64,000 nucleotides of DNA from Magnaporthiopsis rhizophila. Its lineage: Eukaryota > Ascomycota > Sordariomycetes > Magnaporthales > Magnaporthaceae. Below are positions 1-13,101 of this stretch, piece after piece. Made by a program: the position numbers and the translations under genes. Each line of letters starts with the position of its first letter. The stretch's first letter is position 1. The notes beneath the pieces are model-generated. The model ran no database searches. It saw only the letters and a program-made list of their open reading frames with translations, and was not told the origin of the DNA. The DNA lies in NCBI GenBank assembly GCA_003049465.1, contig PYSS01000021.1, positions 161,311 to 225,310 on the forward strand. Reading direction: 5' to 3'.

Positions 1-32
<32 letters not shown>

Positions 33-498
33 AAACAACAAAACTCCCCAGTCTGGTGGTCGTCCAAAACGCTCCAACAGCCGGCCGTCATCGTTAACAT
101 GAGCTTTTTTAAGCAATCACAGATCCCTACTCAAAGCAACAAAGCCAAGATGGAATACTAGTAGGAATAACCGTAATTAAAAAAAGAAAAAAAAAAAAAC
201 AAGAGAGACAACAGGCGATGCGAGCAAGTGGTATAGTAAGAGAGAGGTGCATAGTAGCCATCGTGTATTTCGGATACCTCGCAACCCATGAGACAAGAAA
301 AAATAATAATAATAATAAAAAGACGCAAAGGGGAATAAAGGAGAGAGAGCAAAGATCGGCGCAAGGATGACGGCGCTAGCTGCGATTTGAGTAATCACTG
401 CACACGAGCTCGTGTGACTGTCTTAGCTGCTGTGTGATCGAAGGAGCTGTACCGAGCACGGGACAAGATAAAAAGAGTCCCCGAACGTCAGCTTTTTA
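1..498. other. 3' flank of the histidine kinase gene; A-tract at window edge
   Basis: No coding region is supported here. The window opens with a 30-base A run (1-30), and short A-rich and AAT repeats occur around 180-200 and 300-320. The segment lies just downstream of the minus-strand kinase stop codon, so it probably carries its 3' UTR and terminator region. I see no RNA gene. Confidence 0.6.
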
Positions 499-3400
499 TT
501 AGAGGCAACTGGGTTCGGAGAGAGCGCTACGTGCCCTTTGAATGGGATCGTCCTCGTCGGCCGTCAATAGCGCGGGGCTGTCGAGGCCGCCCGATAGGGA
601 CTCGGCCGTCGTGACGGGCCGGTGGTGCAGCGGCGGCCGCATCGTGACTGATCGCGATGGGTCCGGCGAGGGTCCGCCCTTGTGCTCTGCGTGCCTAACG
701 AGCTCAAGTTCGCGCTCCCGGTTCTGTTCGAGCAGGGCGCCGCCGAGGGTCGCGCACTTCAGAATCGTCTGTATCAGGTGGTTCTGCTGCAGAGGCTTGG
801 AGAGGTACTCGTCCATCTGCGCCTCGATGCACTTCTCGCGGTCGCCCATCATGGCATGCGCCGTCAGAGCGATGATGGGCGTCCTCTGGCTGCCCAAGCT
901 TCGCTCGTATTCGCGGATCTTTGCCGTCGCCTCGAAACCACCCTGTGTTTGATCCTCCATGTTAGCGCGCCGTGTAATCATGCACCACGCAACAGCACAC
1001 AGAGACGCAGAAGACTGTGTCGTGCACTTGGCGGCGTGGGAAGACGGGGGAGGGAATATGAGATATACCATGACAGGCATCTGCACGTCCATCAGGATGA
1101 CGTCGAACTTCTTTGCCTTTACCGCCTCAAGAGCTTCCTCGCCGTTGCTGACAACCGTCACGACGTGATGGTATTTCTCGAGGATCTTGACAGCCAGGCG
1201 CTGGTTGACAGTGTTGTCCTCGGCCAGCAGGATGTCGAACGACTTTGTGTTGTCGGCCAGCGACGGCGTCGCACGGTTCTCGAGCGCCGGCACCATGCCG
1301 TTGCCTAGGTCGATCAGCTTGCAGGGAGTAGTCATATACGACGTAATGCCCAAATCCAAGCACGACTTGAGGCTGACGTGCACAACCGGGGCGAGCAAGA
1401 CGATGGGCAGGTACTTGAAGTCGTCGATGCCGCGCAGGCGCCGAGCAGTGTCGATCGAGTCGACCACTATAACGTCGTACGGAGACGTGCCCTTGCCGCA
1501 CGCCTTGGTCAGGGCGTAGTGCTGCTCAGTCTCGATCACGATGGGCTGCAGACCGAGGGCGCCCAGCATGGTGGCCACCTGGGAGCCGTGCCCGGTCTTG
1601 CCTTTATCAATAAAGAGCACCTGGTGTCCCTTATACGGCTTGAGCTGCTTCTCGATGAGCATGATGTCGCAGCCAGCCAGGCGGACGCGGCAGGTGAAGT
1701 AGAAGGAGCTGCCCTTGCCATACTGGCTCTTGACCCACACGTCGCCGCCCATCAGGTTAACGAGGCGCTTCGATATGGAAAGCCCCAGGCCGGTGCCGCC
1801 AAACTTGCGCGTCATGGAGCCGTCGGCCTGCTGGAACGTGTCGAAGATGAGATCGAGCTTGTCCGACGGGATGCCGATGCCCGTGTCGGAAACGACGAAC
1901 TCGATTGCATACTGGCCGGGGCCGCATGCCATGCCGGTGGTGGCCTTCTGGATGGTCAAGCTGACCTCGCCGTGCTCCGTGAACTTGATGGCGTTGCCGA
2001 CTAGGTTCAGGATGATCTGACGCAGGCGGAACGAGTCTCCGATGACGTGGTCGGGCACGGAGCTGTCGACGCGGTACGTCAGATCGAGGAACTTCTCGTT
2101 TGCCTTGACGGCCAGCGTCTTTAGCGCGTTGAATACGGTTCCCCGCAGCGTATACGGGATCTCCTCGATCACCATGCGCCTGGCCTCGATCTTGGACAGA
2201 TCCAGAATGTCGTCGATGATGGTCAGCAGGCTGTTTGCAAGGCTGTTTACGATGTTCAACATTTCCCGCTGATACTGCGTCAGATCCGTGTCGAGCGTCA
2301 ACTGCGTCATGCCGATGATGCCGTTCATGGGTGTCCGAATCTCGTGCGACATGTTGGCCAGGAACTCCGACTTGGTCTTGTTGGCCAGCTCGGCCGCCTC
2401 CCTGGCCTGCGTATTTCTCTGGATGCTGTCACGCAGGTTGTAGACCATCTGGTTGATCTTGCGCTTCAGCTCGTCCATCTCGCCCGACGCCTCCACCTCG
2501 ACGAGCTTGGTGAAGTCGCCGTCTGTGGCCGCGTTGGTGATGTCGCCGAATGCTCTGACTTGGGCAGTCTTTGGGTTATTGTTTCGCACGGTTAGCATCC
2601 CCGCTTGCATGCAACCAACATCTGACGCCATGTATATCAGGAGTTCCATACCAGGTTGTTCGCCATCGTGTTGACATCGGTCGTGATCTCCTTCCACCTG
2701 CCCTTGAGTCCAGCAACGTCTGCTTGGCCTCCCATGATGCCGTCGACGCCGACGTCTTTGGCAACACGCTGCACTTCGTTACAGAAGATGGATAGACGGT
2801 CTACCATGTTGTTGATGGTCTCTTTGAGAATCAGTATCTCGCCCTTGGCCTCGACATCGATCTTGCGACTCATGTCTCCATTTGCAATCGCCTGCGTCAC
2901 TGTCGAGATTCCTCGAACCTATTGGGTTTGAGTTTACCGAATTAGCCAGGGCTCGTTCGATCAAAAGTCGCGAAGATCCATCTCAAAGCAACATTAAACC
3001 GGACGTCTGGATATCGGACGGCGCGATGTCTTATGTGCATAGGCAGGTGCAATTGTTGAGATGGCACAACCATCTCTAGCTCCCGTCCGCACTCTGTGGG
3101 TTCATTCAACTCATGTGCACGTACCTGTGATGTGAGATTTCCGGCCATGGTATTGACGTTCTCAGTGAGGTCTTTCCATTTGCCCTCTACGTTTTCGACC
3201 TGGGCCTGACCACCCAGCGTTCCATCTGTGCCTACTTCGCGAGCCACTTTGCTGACCTCGAATGCGAAGGTGCCGAGACGGTCCACCATGGTGTTGATAG
3301 TGTTTTTGAGGTCCAGGATCTCTCCCCTGACCTCAACCGTGATCTTCTTGGTGAGGTCTCCCTTGGCCACGGCGCTCGTGACGTTTGCAATTTCTCGCAC

Positions 3401-5015
3401 CTGGGTCGTGAGGTTCATGGCCATGCCGTTGACGTTTTCAGTCAGGTCGCGCCATGTGCCCTGCACATCGTGGACTGTGGCCTGGCCGCCGAGCCGGCCC
3501 TCGGTGCCGACCTCCCTGGCGATCTTGGTGACCTCGCGCGCGAACTGCTGCAGCTGGTCCACCATCGAGTTGATGGTGTTCTTGAGCTCAAAGATCTCAC
3601 CGCGGCACTCGGCCTGCACTTTCTGCGTGAGGTCGCCCTTTGCCACGGCGGTGGTGACCTTGATGATGTCCCGCACCTGCGTGGTCAGATTATTTGCCAT
3701 GGCGTTGACATTGACCGTCAGTTCGTTCCACATGCCCTTGACGCCCTCGACGTCGGCCTGGCCCCCGAGCATGCCCTCGGTGCCCACGTCCCTAGCTACA
3801 CGGGTGACCTCGGATGCGAATGTGCGCAGCTGGTCCACCATTGTGTTGATGGTCTGCTGAAGTTGTAAGATCTCTCCCTTTGCTGGCCGCTCGATCTTTT
3901 GTGTCAGGTCGCCGTGGGCCACTGCGGTTGTGACCGAGGCGATTTCGCGCACTATTTGCCGGCTCTGTTAGGCGTCTGTCATATTCCCTCCCACACTACC
4001 CCAAGCTGAAGCGGGGGATCTTGGGTGTCTACGCTGTAATGCGTTTGCGCTTACCTTGGTCCGTCAGGTTCTGGGCCATTATGTTCACTGCGGTTCAAGG
4101 TACTGTCAGCAAGGCTCCTGTGGCAAGCATCTGATGAGGCTGTGGCTGCGGGAGGGGTTCGTGCTCACCGTTGTCTGTCAACTCCTTCCAGGTTCCGTCG
4201 ACACCCTCGATCTGGGCCTGGGCGCCCAGAATGCCTTCGGTGCCGACCTCACGGGCAACCCGCGAGACTTCACTAGAGAAAACTTGGAGTTGGTCCATCA
4301 TGGTGTTGAGGGTTCGTTTGAAGGTGGTGATTTCAGGGTCCATCTCGACCGAGTTGAGGCGAACTTTCTTGGACAGATCACCGAGAGAAACAGCCGTAAG
4401 GATCTCCCCGATCTCCCTAAGTGCCTTCTGGAAGGCCTCGTTCGCCTTTTGGTGTTTCCACAGCTCCCTCTCCAGCGTGGCTACGCGCTCCTGCTCGATC
4501 ATGGCCAGAGCCTTCTCCTGCAGCTGCTTCTGCTCAAGGAGCTGGGCGTTGACGCCGGCGAGCTCGGCGCGCTGACTGTCGAGCAGCTTCGATTGGTCGT
4601 CGACATGTTCGCGCAGGCCCTCGAGGTCCTCGTCGGTGATTGCGTTGACTTTGGGCGTGCGCACCTCGGGGAAGCCGTTCTTGAGAGGAGCTCCGCCCTG
4701 TCTGGACTGGACTGAGCTGCGACTGGAACCCACGGAGCTTGGAGAGGAGATTCCATCGTCGCCAAAGAGGGAGTGGACTGTCTCGTTGGGGGTGTCGGGG
4801 AGGTTCGTGGCGACGACAGAATTTGCCCTCGTCTCGAGCTTCTGAATGCGATTAACCAGGGCGGCGAGCTCCCGTTCCAGGGCCTGCTTCCCGGGCGAAT
4901 CGAGGCCGGGGAGCTTGAAGGGTGCCAACGGCCTGTCGGGAGCGTTGGAGTTGGTAGCAAGCCTCTCCACAAGGGCCGCCACGGCGACCAGCGTTGAGGC
5001 GTCGTCCTCGGGCAT
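499..5015 (-). CDS. nik1: Group III hybrid histidine kinase with six HAMP repeats (osmosensor, OS-1/NIK1 type)
   Basis: Cytosolic hybrid histidine kinase acting upstream of the HOG MAP-kinase cascade. In this family it mediates osmoadaptation and sensitivity to phenylpyrrole and dicarboximide fungicides (family knowledge). The model has six exons on the minus strand: 5015-4169, 4087-4055, 3951-3125, 2918-2652, 2568-1069 and 942-499, giving 1305 aa, close to Neurospora OS-1. All junctions keep frame and have GT/AG ends. A coiled N-terminus is followed by about 5.5 tandem HAMP units of about 92 residues (roughly 200-710), each with a GDL/GDM/GDF signature. The H-box SHEIRTPMNG has its His near 733. 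N and G boxes follow (NAIKFTEHG, DTGIGIP, GGTGLGLSI). A C-terminal receiver has its phospho-acceptor Asp near 1152 in LMDVQMP, and the last intron splits the receiver just after it. The start MPEDD was chosen because upstream in-frame sequence lacks family similarity. Confidence 0.95.
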
Positions 5016-8000
5016 GGTGCGCACGGGCGTTGGTTCGTGTCGAACCGCCAGTGTGCGGCGCGCTCGAGGGGCAAGGTATAAAAAGAGAAAAAGGGAAAAA
5101 AGCGACAGTGAAGCCCAGAGCAGCAAAACGGCAGGTATTGGGGAGGCAAGCTAGGGTAGCAGAGACAAGGAAGTGATTGGGGACATAAACAATGCGGCTG
5201 GCTGGGAAAGAACCCAAGTCAGTGATGCGACGGCAGCCCAAACGACAGCGACGGTGGCCTCATGGATGGATTGGTAGGCAGGTCGGGTCGCGGGGAGGAA
5301 GGGATGGAGGGGCTGAGGTATGGGACGGTAGGTAAGGTAAGGTATCCAAATAAAAGGAGGCAGGCAATATTTAGAATTAGAAGCAAGAGAGGGCTAGAGG
5401 TGGTAAACAGGGCAAATACGGTTAGATGCGCCAGGTGGTGCAGGCGTCTGGGCGCGATGGATTTCAGGGTAAAAATCGCCGCTCTCGCGCTACTGTTAGG
5501 TGGTCGTCGGCGGGGAGAGAAGAGCGCGCAGGCATTCGAAAGCCAGGCCTGTGGCCGATATTGCAGTCGTAGTCGTCGAACGAGCAATCGAGGCGGGACA
5601 AAATCGGGCGGCACGAGGCGTGTGTAAGTGTGTCGCCCGCAATTGAAGTCGAGACCAGGACCGCCCCACGGTGGAGCAATGCACAGGCAAAGTCGCTTTC
5701 AATCTCAGAGCCGTCGGCGGAGCGAAGGCAGAGGCCGCAGAGCCAAAAGTGGAGAGGAGACGCCGATTGCACACGGGTTCGAGCGAGGAATCGATGGGCC
5801 GGCAGGATGGAGAAAGAGGCAGGCGAGGCGACAGGGGTTATCAACCACAGGCACAAGGGCTAGGCGACAACGAGACGTGCCCAACCATTGGCTGCCGATG
5901 GAGGGGAAAGACAGGGCGCAGAGGTTTGCCGTAGGTCGGATTTGGTTTGGTAGTACTGGCTAGAGTCAAGGAGGACATGCAGGTCGGCAGAGGGGAGCCA
6001 GCACCTAGCGTCCGGAACAGAGAACTCTTCCTCGGGAGGTCGATTTCTTTGCAAGACCCAGCCCGCCGATTGGTGCTTTGTTCGTCTAGATGCGCCTGGT
6101 CATGTTATATTACCATAAAACACCGAAGGCAGTGCCCATATGTCATGGCAAGACACGGGAAAAAGAAAGGGGCAATGGACTAGGGGGACTATGGATGAAC
6201 GGCGGCGAGCGTGGTTTGGTTTCAACAGCGCGATTCCAACAAACGGTGCCAGGAATTAGTCTCCCTGCGGTCCCAGTTGGGGACCAGCCAGGATATCAGA
6301 AAGCGCCATTCGAAGCCTCCATCCATCCTCCTTCAGCATTGCATTCAATGACTGGGGCCCCGACGAACGGCGAGGCAGCCAGAGCCGTTTCTGCTGATCC
6401 TGACCGCGCCAAGCCGCGTACTCCGTGGATATGCCCACGTTTGTACGGTGGGTGATAGACTTGTCTTCCACACTACGTTTACTTGACGCCGCCAGGCCGG
6501 GCGTGCTCCTGCCCACGACCTCCCATATTTTGGTCCGAGGTAAACTCGCGCGAACTCCATGAACCAGGTCAATCAAGAACCTAAGGTACTTAGCTGGGAG
6601 CCTGCAGGTACCAACCTAAGACTGAGCGCACGAACGACAGGCCGTAGAGACGGTGCCAGCGAGGCAACCAAGCACTGGGCCGGCGCGGGTTGGCACTGTC
6701 CTGATTCGTATGTACCCATAGAGCTGAGCCGAGGCCGTCGCGGCCGTGCGGGCGCTCCGCCCTGCATCCCTGAGCGCCGCACTTGGTCCCGAGACGGTTC
6801 TATGTCCCAAAAAGAAGAAAGATCGCCTGCCTACCTCAAGGCTATTACCAAGAGCGCTCGTGGTTGGCTGCGTCTGGTTTGGCAAAAAATGCAGACATCC
6901 GTCACCGGACGGCGGACAGTGCGCAACGAGAGCTTGTCGGCTCGGGGCCACGGAAAGCTCCTTCTGTTTTCAGAGCTGTCACCTCCCATGGATGTTTGTG
7001 CATCTTGCATCTTCACTGATGCTCTCGCCAGAGATGCACAATGACAAATCTCACCGATATCCAGTGTGCCGTCACGCTGTTCGCGTCAAAAATACGAAAG
7101 CCTCGCACGTCCGCCTCCCCGCTTATAAGCAGCGGTGGAACTGTTATGTGCTAGGGTGCTTCGCGCAGCACATTTTGCGGGCCTCGTCCCACCCAGACGG
7201 ATCACTTTCCCGTCTGTGATTCCCGCGGGATGAGTGATTAGGTACGCTCTTTTTTGTTGTGCATTCAGCCGGGCCGAATAGCACCAGAGGCATGGGACAA
7301 CGGAAGAACGGGCGAGGAAGCGGGATGGAGGCTTCAACCGGTTGTTGGCATCGACATGTCGTCCGATTTACAAGGCAGACAGACAAATGGATGATTGACG
7401 GTGAGCCCGTTTTCCAGATGTGGCTTACTGCCCACCACCCCGTCCCGTTTCCAGTTGATCTGCTGATCTACAGCACAACGGTAGCGCTAAGCCAGGGACT
7501 GATGCGGCACCGGACTTTAGGACCGTCGCCAAAATATCTCGCGCCAGGGACGCTCTCCCCAAGATGTCCCGGCTGGATCAACGACCACCCTCTAGCACAC
7601 CAGCATAGGCGCTCCAGCCCGCAAAGGAACCTAAACTCACCCACCAAACACCCTGCCCGCTGCCACTGAATCAAAGGCATAACCTTTAAAGATTGTCAAT
7701 AGATTCACATGTCTGCCAAAGGCAGAGAATAACTCATCCCTTTGTCCCGTACACATGAGAGACTGGGGCGGGTTACCCATTTTTGCCACCCGCCGCTACC
7801 GCCAATCGCAGCGCACAAGCGTGCTCCTTCTACGTATATTGACTCTTGGGAGAGTGATCGACATGAACCTTAAGACTCAAAACGACGGGCCTTTGTGTCC
7901 AGTCTGGACCAGAGTTGCCGCAGTCGTGTGTCCTGAAATCTGATTCGAGAGCGTCTTTTGACATGAACTGGCGATGCAGGCCTTTGAGGAGAGCCCACAT

Positions 8001-9669
8001 GCCCACATCAGCCCCTTTCAGCATCCCGACAGGAGCATTGCTAAGCCTGGGGCAGGACGTGCGGCCCCTCCACTGACGTCACTGGAGGCTTGCGAAAAGG
8101 AAGACAAAAAAAAAGAGAGAGACAAAAAGTGGAGTCAGAATGAAATCGAAGGATGCCGAAGAGCAGAAAAAGAGGCCTAGGCATGATTGGGCTGGGTGTC
8201 GGGTACCTCCCTGAGCGCCCTAATCATACCCTCTCATTTCTCACCGATCTTAATGCCCTTTTTTTTTTTTTTTTTTTTTTTCCTTCTATGGTGGTTTCGA
8301 GCGCTCCAAACCGCCCATGTGATGAGACTACATTCAAGCGCAGCTGTATGTCAACGTGATTGGAAGCGGCATGGGTGACCGCCCCAGCCCCATGCAGCAA
8401 GCGATTGGACAACCGGTCGTGAGGCCTGCGGATACGGAGCGGCGCCCCGCATGAGTGAAAAACGGGTGGCAAGGGTGGGCAAGTTTGTGGAGCCGCTGAT
8501 CTCTCGCAACGAGATGTTTCAAATGGCCTGAAGGGGCACCCAGATCGCCCGCGTGCGGGACGCGGATGGGGAAAAGGGGGCTGAACATTGTTGATCTCCA
8601 TGTTGTCGAGCGGAAAAAAGGGGAAAGCGTCACCGCAACATGAACATGGCACTTTGAAAGCAAGGCAGCCGAAAATAGGTTCAAACAACCGGAGCCCCCT
8701 GGCGGCGGCGGCATAGATGCCAGATGAAAGGCGGAAGGCGGGCTGGGGGGAAATGCGCCCCACCTCAAGTCCGTGGAGATGATCGAGCGTTACCGCCGCC
8801 CCATAAAATCAGTTCCGGCGGTCGGCTTGTCGGAGCCCTATCCCCTCTTGGTAGGCTCGCTCGAGTGCGACGCTGGCAGGGACGTTCCTATCGGTTTTTA
8901 AGCTGGCGAATCCGTCGCCCAGCTCGGCAACTTTGGCTCAGGTCACGCGGCAACTGTGCTGGGCGATTAGGTGGGTTCTGGGGCGCGCGAGACAAGTTGG
9001 GCGCCCAGCCATTGTGGTGACATGGAATGGAAGCCACAGCGAGACGTGCGGAAAGTCTTTGTACTCGCCCTACGCGCAATGCCCATGCCATCCACTTTGA
9101 ATGCATCAGCAGACGGGTCACAGATTGCAGAGTGCAGACTGCAGCAACGATTCTGCGCAGGTCACGGGCAGCTGCGGAGTCGTACGTAGCCAATGAAAAA
9201 CCAAAGCGCTGGAAAAAAAAAAGTGCCATCAACGGCGAGGTCCGCGAGGATATAATATGTATCGGTCGGGTCATTCAGAGGGAGCCACAGCAGAAATCAT
9301 CGAACGGCCAGTTGCGCAAGCACTCCAAAGTGGGGTGATGCAGGCACCAGGCAGTCGCCATGACAAAGGCCTAAGGGCCACGGGACTGGTTCCCTCCAAT
9401 GAGACGTTTCTGTGAATTCTTGGCCAACGAGCGAGGTGCACTTCGGCCGAGTGGGCCCTGTGGTGGGGCACTGTCCAATCATTCGGAATAGGTGGGACGG
9501 GACGCCAGGATGGCGTAAGCGATAGCGCGACCGACCAGCCGCTCCCAACCGTGGTGACCGAAAAAAAAAGGAAAATATTCGCCGGCCCGGACGACCCCAA
9601 CACGCCGTGCGCCGGAAGAAGGAACAGGCAGGGCCTCCGGCCTGGAGCATTGTCGAGGCGCACAGCTAG
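5016..9669. other. 4.6 kb intergenic region between divergent nik1 and DUS2
   Basis: No gene is supported on either strand. Reading frames are short and mutually overlapping, with no recognisable domain or splice-compatible series. It contains a 22-base T run (about 8260-8281) and A-rich stretches near 8106 and 9211. It must hold the promoters of both flanking divergent genes and the 5' leader of nik1. A lineage-specific non-coding RNA or a very small gene cannot be excluded by eye. Confidence 0.5.
8260..8281. repeat. T22 homopolymer
   Basis: Twenty-two T residues in the nik1-DUS2 intergenic region, with no associated gene. Confidence 0.8.
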
Positions 9670-11103
9670 ATGTCGCTCCTCTCGCGCGTCGCGAGAAGGA
9701 CCATGAGCATCATGGCCGCCAACCCGCCCGCAAAAACCGTACCCATACCTCCTCGGGGCGTCGACTACCGCGGCAAGGTGGTGCTCGCGCCAATGGTGCG
9801 CTCTGGAGAGCTACCTACGCGGCTCCTTGCGCTCCACTACGGCGCGGATCTAGTATGGGGTGCGCGAGGCCTGAGGGCGGGAAGAAACGGGAAATACGCA
9901 TGTGCCGCTGCGGCTTGCTGACCGCGCCCTCTCCCCTTTCTCTTCGCAGGACCCGAGACGGTCGACTACTCGATGCTCGGAACCACGCGCCGCGTCAACC
10001 CCGCCACCAACACGATCGAATGGACGCGCGTCCCGTCCTTTGGCCAGAAGACTCCCCCCGCCGAGGCCAAGGAGTCCATCATATTCAAGCTCCACCCGGA
10101 GCTCGAGGGCAGGCGCCTGATCTTCCAGCTGGGGTCGGGCGACCCGGCGCGCGCCGTCGAGGCGGCGCGGCTCGTGGCCGCCGACGTGGCCGGCATCGAC
10201 CTCAACGCCGGCTGCCCCAAGCCCTTCAGCACGTCGGGCGGCATGGGCGCGGCGCTGCTGCGCGACCCGGACCGGCTGTGCGCCATCCTCGAGGCGCTCG
10301 TGCGCGACGTAGCCCCCGCGGCCCAGATCGGCATCAGCGTCAAGATACGGCTACTCGAAACACCCGCCGAGACCGAGGCGCTGGTGCGCCGGCTCGTGGC
10401 CACGGGTATCACGGGCCTGACGGTGCACTGCCGCACCACGCCCATGCGGCCCCGCGAGCCCGCTATCCGCGGCCAGCTGCGCATGGTGGCCGACGTCTGC
10501 CGCGAGGCCGGCGTCGCCTGCCTCATGAACGGCGACGTCGCCGACCGCGACCAGGGCCTGCGCCTAGCCGCCGAGCACGGCGCTGACGGCGCCATGATCG
10601 CCACCACGGCCGAGCGCAACCCCAGCTGCTTCCGCGCCGCCGCCGACGGCGGCCCTGCCCCCTGGGACGAGGTCGTCGCCCGCTACATCGCCACCTGCCT
10701 CGACACCCACAACCGCTTCGGCAACACAAAGTTCTTGCTCAACAACCTCGTCCCCGGCAAGCGGCCCGAGTTCCGCCTCATGCAGGGCACCAAGACGTAC
10801 GACGCCCTCTGCGAGGCCCTTGGGCTTGGGGACCTGGCGCAGAGCGCTCGCGACGTCGACGCCTGCCTCGACCTCGAGCCGCCCAAGCCCAAGAACGAGG
10901 CGCCGGTGGGCAAGGGCAAGAGCAAGAAAAAGAAGAGCGCCAACCCGGCCGCGCTGGCCTCGGGCGGCAACATGGCGCGGGCCAGGGACGCGGCTGCGAA
11001 GCCGCGCAAGGCCTTGTCAGAACGAGGCGTCGATGCTCGACCACTGGCAGAGCCTGAGGCGCCATCTCTGGACCACGCAGAACCGACGGCTCTTTCGACA
11101 TAG
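9670..11103 (+). CDS. DUS2: tRNA-dihydrouridine(20) synthase (DUS2/Smm1 type)
   Basis: FMN- and NADPH-dependent enzyme that reduces uridine in the D-loop of cytoplasmic tRNAs (U20 for Dus2 in yeast). Two exons, 9670-9859 and 9950-11103, are joined by a 90-bp intron and give 447 aa. The splice restores the family motif LVWGPE. The N-terminus carries the flavin-site signature VVLAPMVRSGELPTR. The catalytic cysteine sits in NAGCPKPFSTSGGMG near residue 151. TVHCRTTPMRPREPA and LMNGDVADRDQG are the later TIM-barrel strands. The C-terminus is basic (KGKSKKKKS), which could aid tRNA binding or nuclear targeting (inference). A second in-frame ATG 11 codons in (MSIMAANPP) is an alternative start. The longer form could carry a mitochondrial presequence (LLSRVARRT), but this is speculative. 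It is convergent with PPE1, 366 bp apart. Confidence 0.93.
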
Positions 11104-11469
11104 TTTTCGTCTTCGGGGCCTTTCCATTTCTTCCTTCTAGCGAAACATATCTATTTGCATTTGCGCCGGCGTTTTTGAGACTGGGTGGGATGGTATGCGG
11201 TGTATGGAGCCGACTGGGGCTAAAGAAAAAAAGGGATAGTAAAAAGGTCAAATTCTGGTGATCCTCACGGCACGCAAATAGATAATGACCCCAGCATGAT
11301 TTACAGTCTCTCTTTTTATGATGATCACTGAATTTAAGCAATAGAAAATGTCTTGCAAAATGGGTATCCCTTTGAAGGAAGATAGATATTCTTCGATGCT
11401 CCAAAAAGTGCACAAGATGCCGACCTTGGACGGCGTGGTATGGCCGACCAAAGTGTCCATCCATCACTT
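11104..11469. other. Convergent intergenic, shared terminator region of DUS2 and PPE1
   Basis: 366 bp between two stop codons on opposite strands. It is AT-rich relative to the flanking genes and must contain both 3' UTRs. No gene is seen. Confidence 0.6.
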
Positions 11470-13101
11470 CTACACCCTCTTTCCCTGGGCAAGCAGCTCC
11501 GAGACCTTGGGCGGCAGCACCAGCGAGGTCCGGTCGTTGCGGCGGTGAAAATCGACCAGTGCGATCGCCGTCTTCTCGGGCAGGTCCTCGTGGACGAAGT
11601 GGCCCGCCTCGGTAAATACTTGCAAGGCATATTTTCCTGTTTATTTTCTCCCCATGCAGAGGGGTCGTATCAGCAAGTGCCGTCCAGAGAGAGAGAGAGA
11701 AAAAGACAGTGTTGTGGACGATGTGGAGCCCTACCCTGCATCTGCCCGATGGTCAACTCAGTATCCAGCCTATCGGTGCCGGCAAGTAGAAGCAGCTTCC
11801 CGCCGCGGGCGCTCAAGAATTTCTTGCTGAGGCCGATGAACCACCCTTCCCAAAAGGGCTGCGTGGCAGCCAGGTCGGTGCGCCACCTCCAGGGCCGGTT
11901 GGCAGCAGCAGCACCATCATCAGTAACGTCATCATTATCATCACCGCGACGCACAAGCAGGCCGGGGACGCTGGTGCGGGCCGAGACGGAGTTGCGGATG
12001 GTGCGGGAGCGGACGTGCCAGTCGACGGCGGCCTGGACGGACGCGAAGCCGGCGGGGCGGGTCGAGAGGTACGTCTGCATGCTCTGCAGCGCGTCCATGG
12101 CGGAGCCCTCGACCACGTCGAGCACGGCGTAGCCCAGGAGCGCGTCGCCGAGGGCGCCCGAGCTGGCCAGGTGCGTCACGACGGCGCCGCCGAGCGAGTG
12201 GCCGACCAGCACGATGGGCGGCAGGGATGCTGTTGCTGCTGGCGGTGCGGAGTTGGTGGAGTTGGTACTGCCACCAGTACTGGCCCAGCCCATCCGCTCC
12301 CCAGTCGCCCGGATCACGGCTAGCAAGTCGGCCGCTAGGGTTTCCAGGCTCAGGTCCGGCGGCGGCTGCGGCTGCTGCGGCTGTTGTCTTTCGCCAGGGG
12401 CGGCGGCGACGACGGCCGTGGAGCCGTGCCCTCGCGCGTCGAGCGACAGGATGCCGGCCGACGGGTTCCGCTTCCTGATCTCGGCCCCGACGACGGCGAA
12501 GCTGAGCCCCGACGAGCCGGCGCCGTGGTGCATCACAAAGAGCGGGCCCTTGCCCACGGGCGACGTGAGGTAGGCATGGAAGGTAACGCCCGTGTCCCGC
12601 TCGACCTCGAGGAACAGCTCGCGTTCAAAGTAGGTGGTCCATGGTATGACTTCCAAGGTCCTTCCTCTAGGAACGCTGTTTTTGCATGTGGTCACCCGGG
12701 CGAGGTAGAAGGTCAGCGACCCGTCAGCGCCAAACACACGGTCACGTGAGGTCCTCTCGCAAGGGGTTGAACCGAGACGACAAGGAGGGGGAAGAGCAAG
12801 AACGAGGGGAAAAGTGAGCATAGACCCCTAACCCTTGTAGCCTGGCAAACAGGTTCTGGCGCGGCGACGGCACGACGGTGCCGGTCGACGAGGCCGACGA
12901 GGCCGAAGAGGAGTCGTCGTCGGCAAACTCGGGCAGCTCGGGCACCGCGCCCGTCTCCTCCTCCTCGGCCAGATGTTCCTCGGGGATCGCCGCGGCGGCG
13001 GCCGATAGTGCCATCCCGTCCTCGAGCTGGTGGTCATCGAACGCGACGTCTAGCGGCTGGGCCGCCCTCGCCTTTGCCCATTTGCGCTGCAGCTCGCTCA
13101 T
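11470..13101 (-). CDS. PPE1: Protein phosphatase methylesterase 1 (PP2A demethylase)
   Basis: Alpha/beta-hydrolase that removes the C-terminal leucine methyl ester from the catalytic subunit of PP2A-type phosphatases. Three exons, 13101-12833, 12666-11735 and 11636-11470, give 455 aa. The 166-bp first intron joins LFARLQG to the conserved RTLEVIPWTTYFERELF. The 98-bp second intron is placed so that GQMQ continues into GKYALQVF, as family members do. The nucleophile elbow is GHSLGG near residue 245. The conserved DVVEGSAMDAL follows, and the catalytic histidine is in TEAGHFVHED. The oxyanion-side motif HHGAGSSGLSF is present. The N-terminal 80 residues are acidic and low in complexity, as usual for fungal PPE1. 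A Gln/Pro and a Thr/Ser-rich insert lie between the core strands. It is tandem with the FLC gene upstream. Confidence 0.93.

Noticed and set aside
5219..5963. Cluster of short frames just upstream of the histidine kinase
   Set aside because: Mutually overlapping on both strands, arginine-rich and without splice logic; more likely the kinase leader and promoter.
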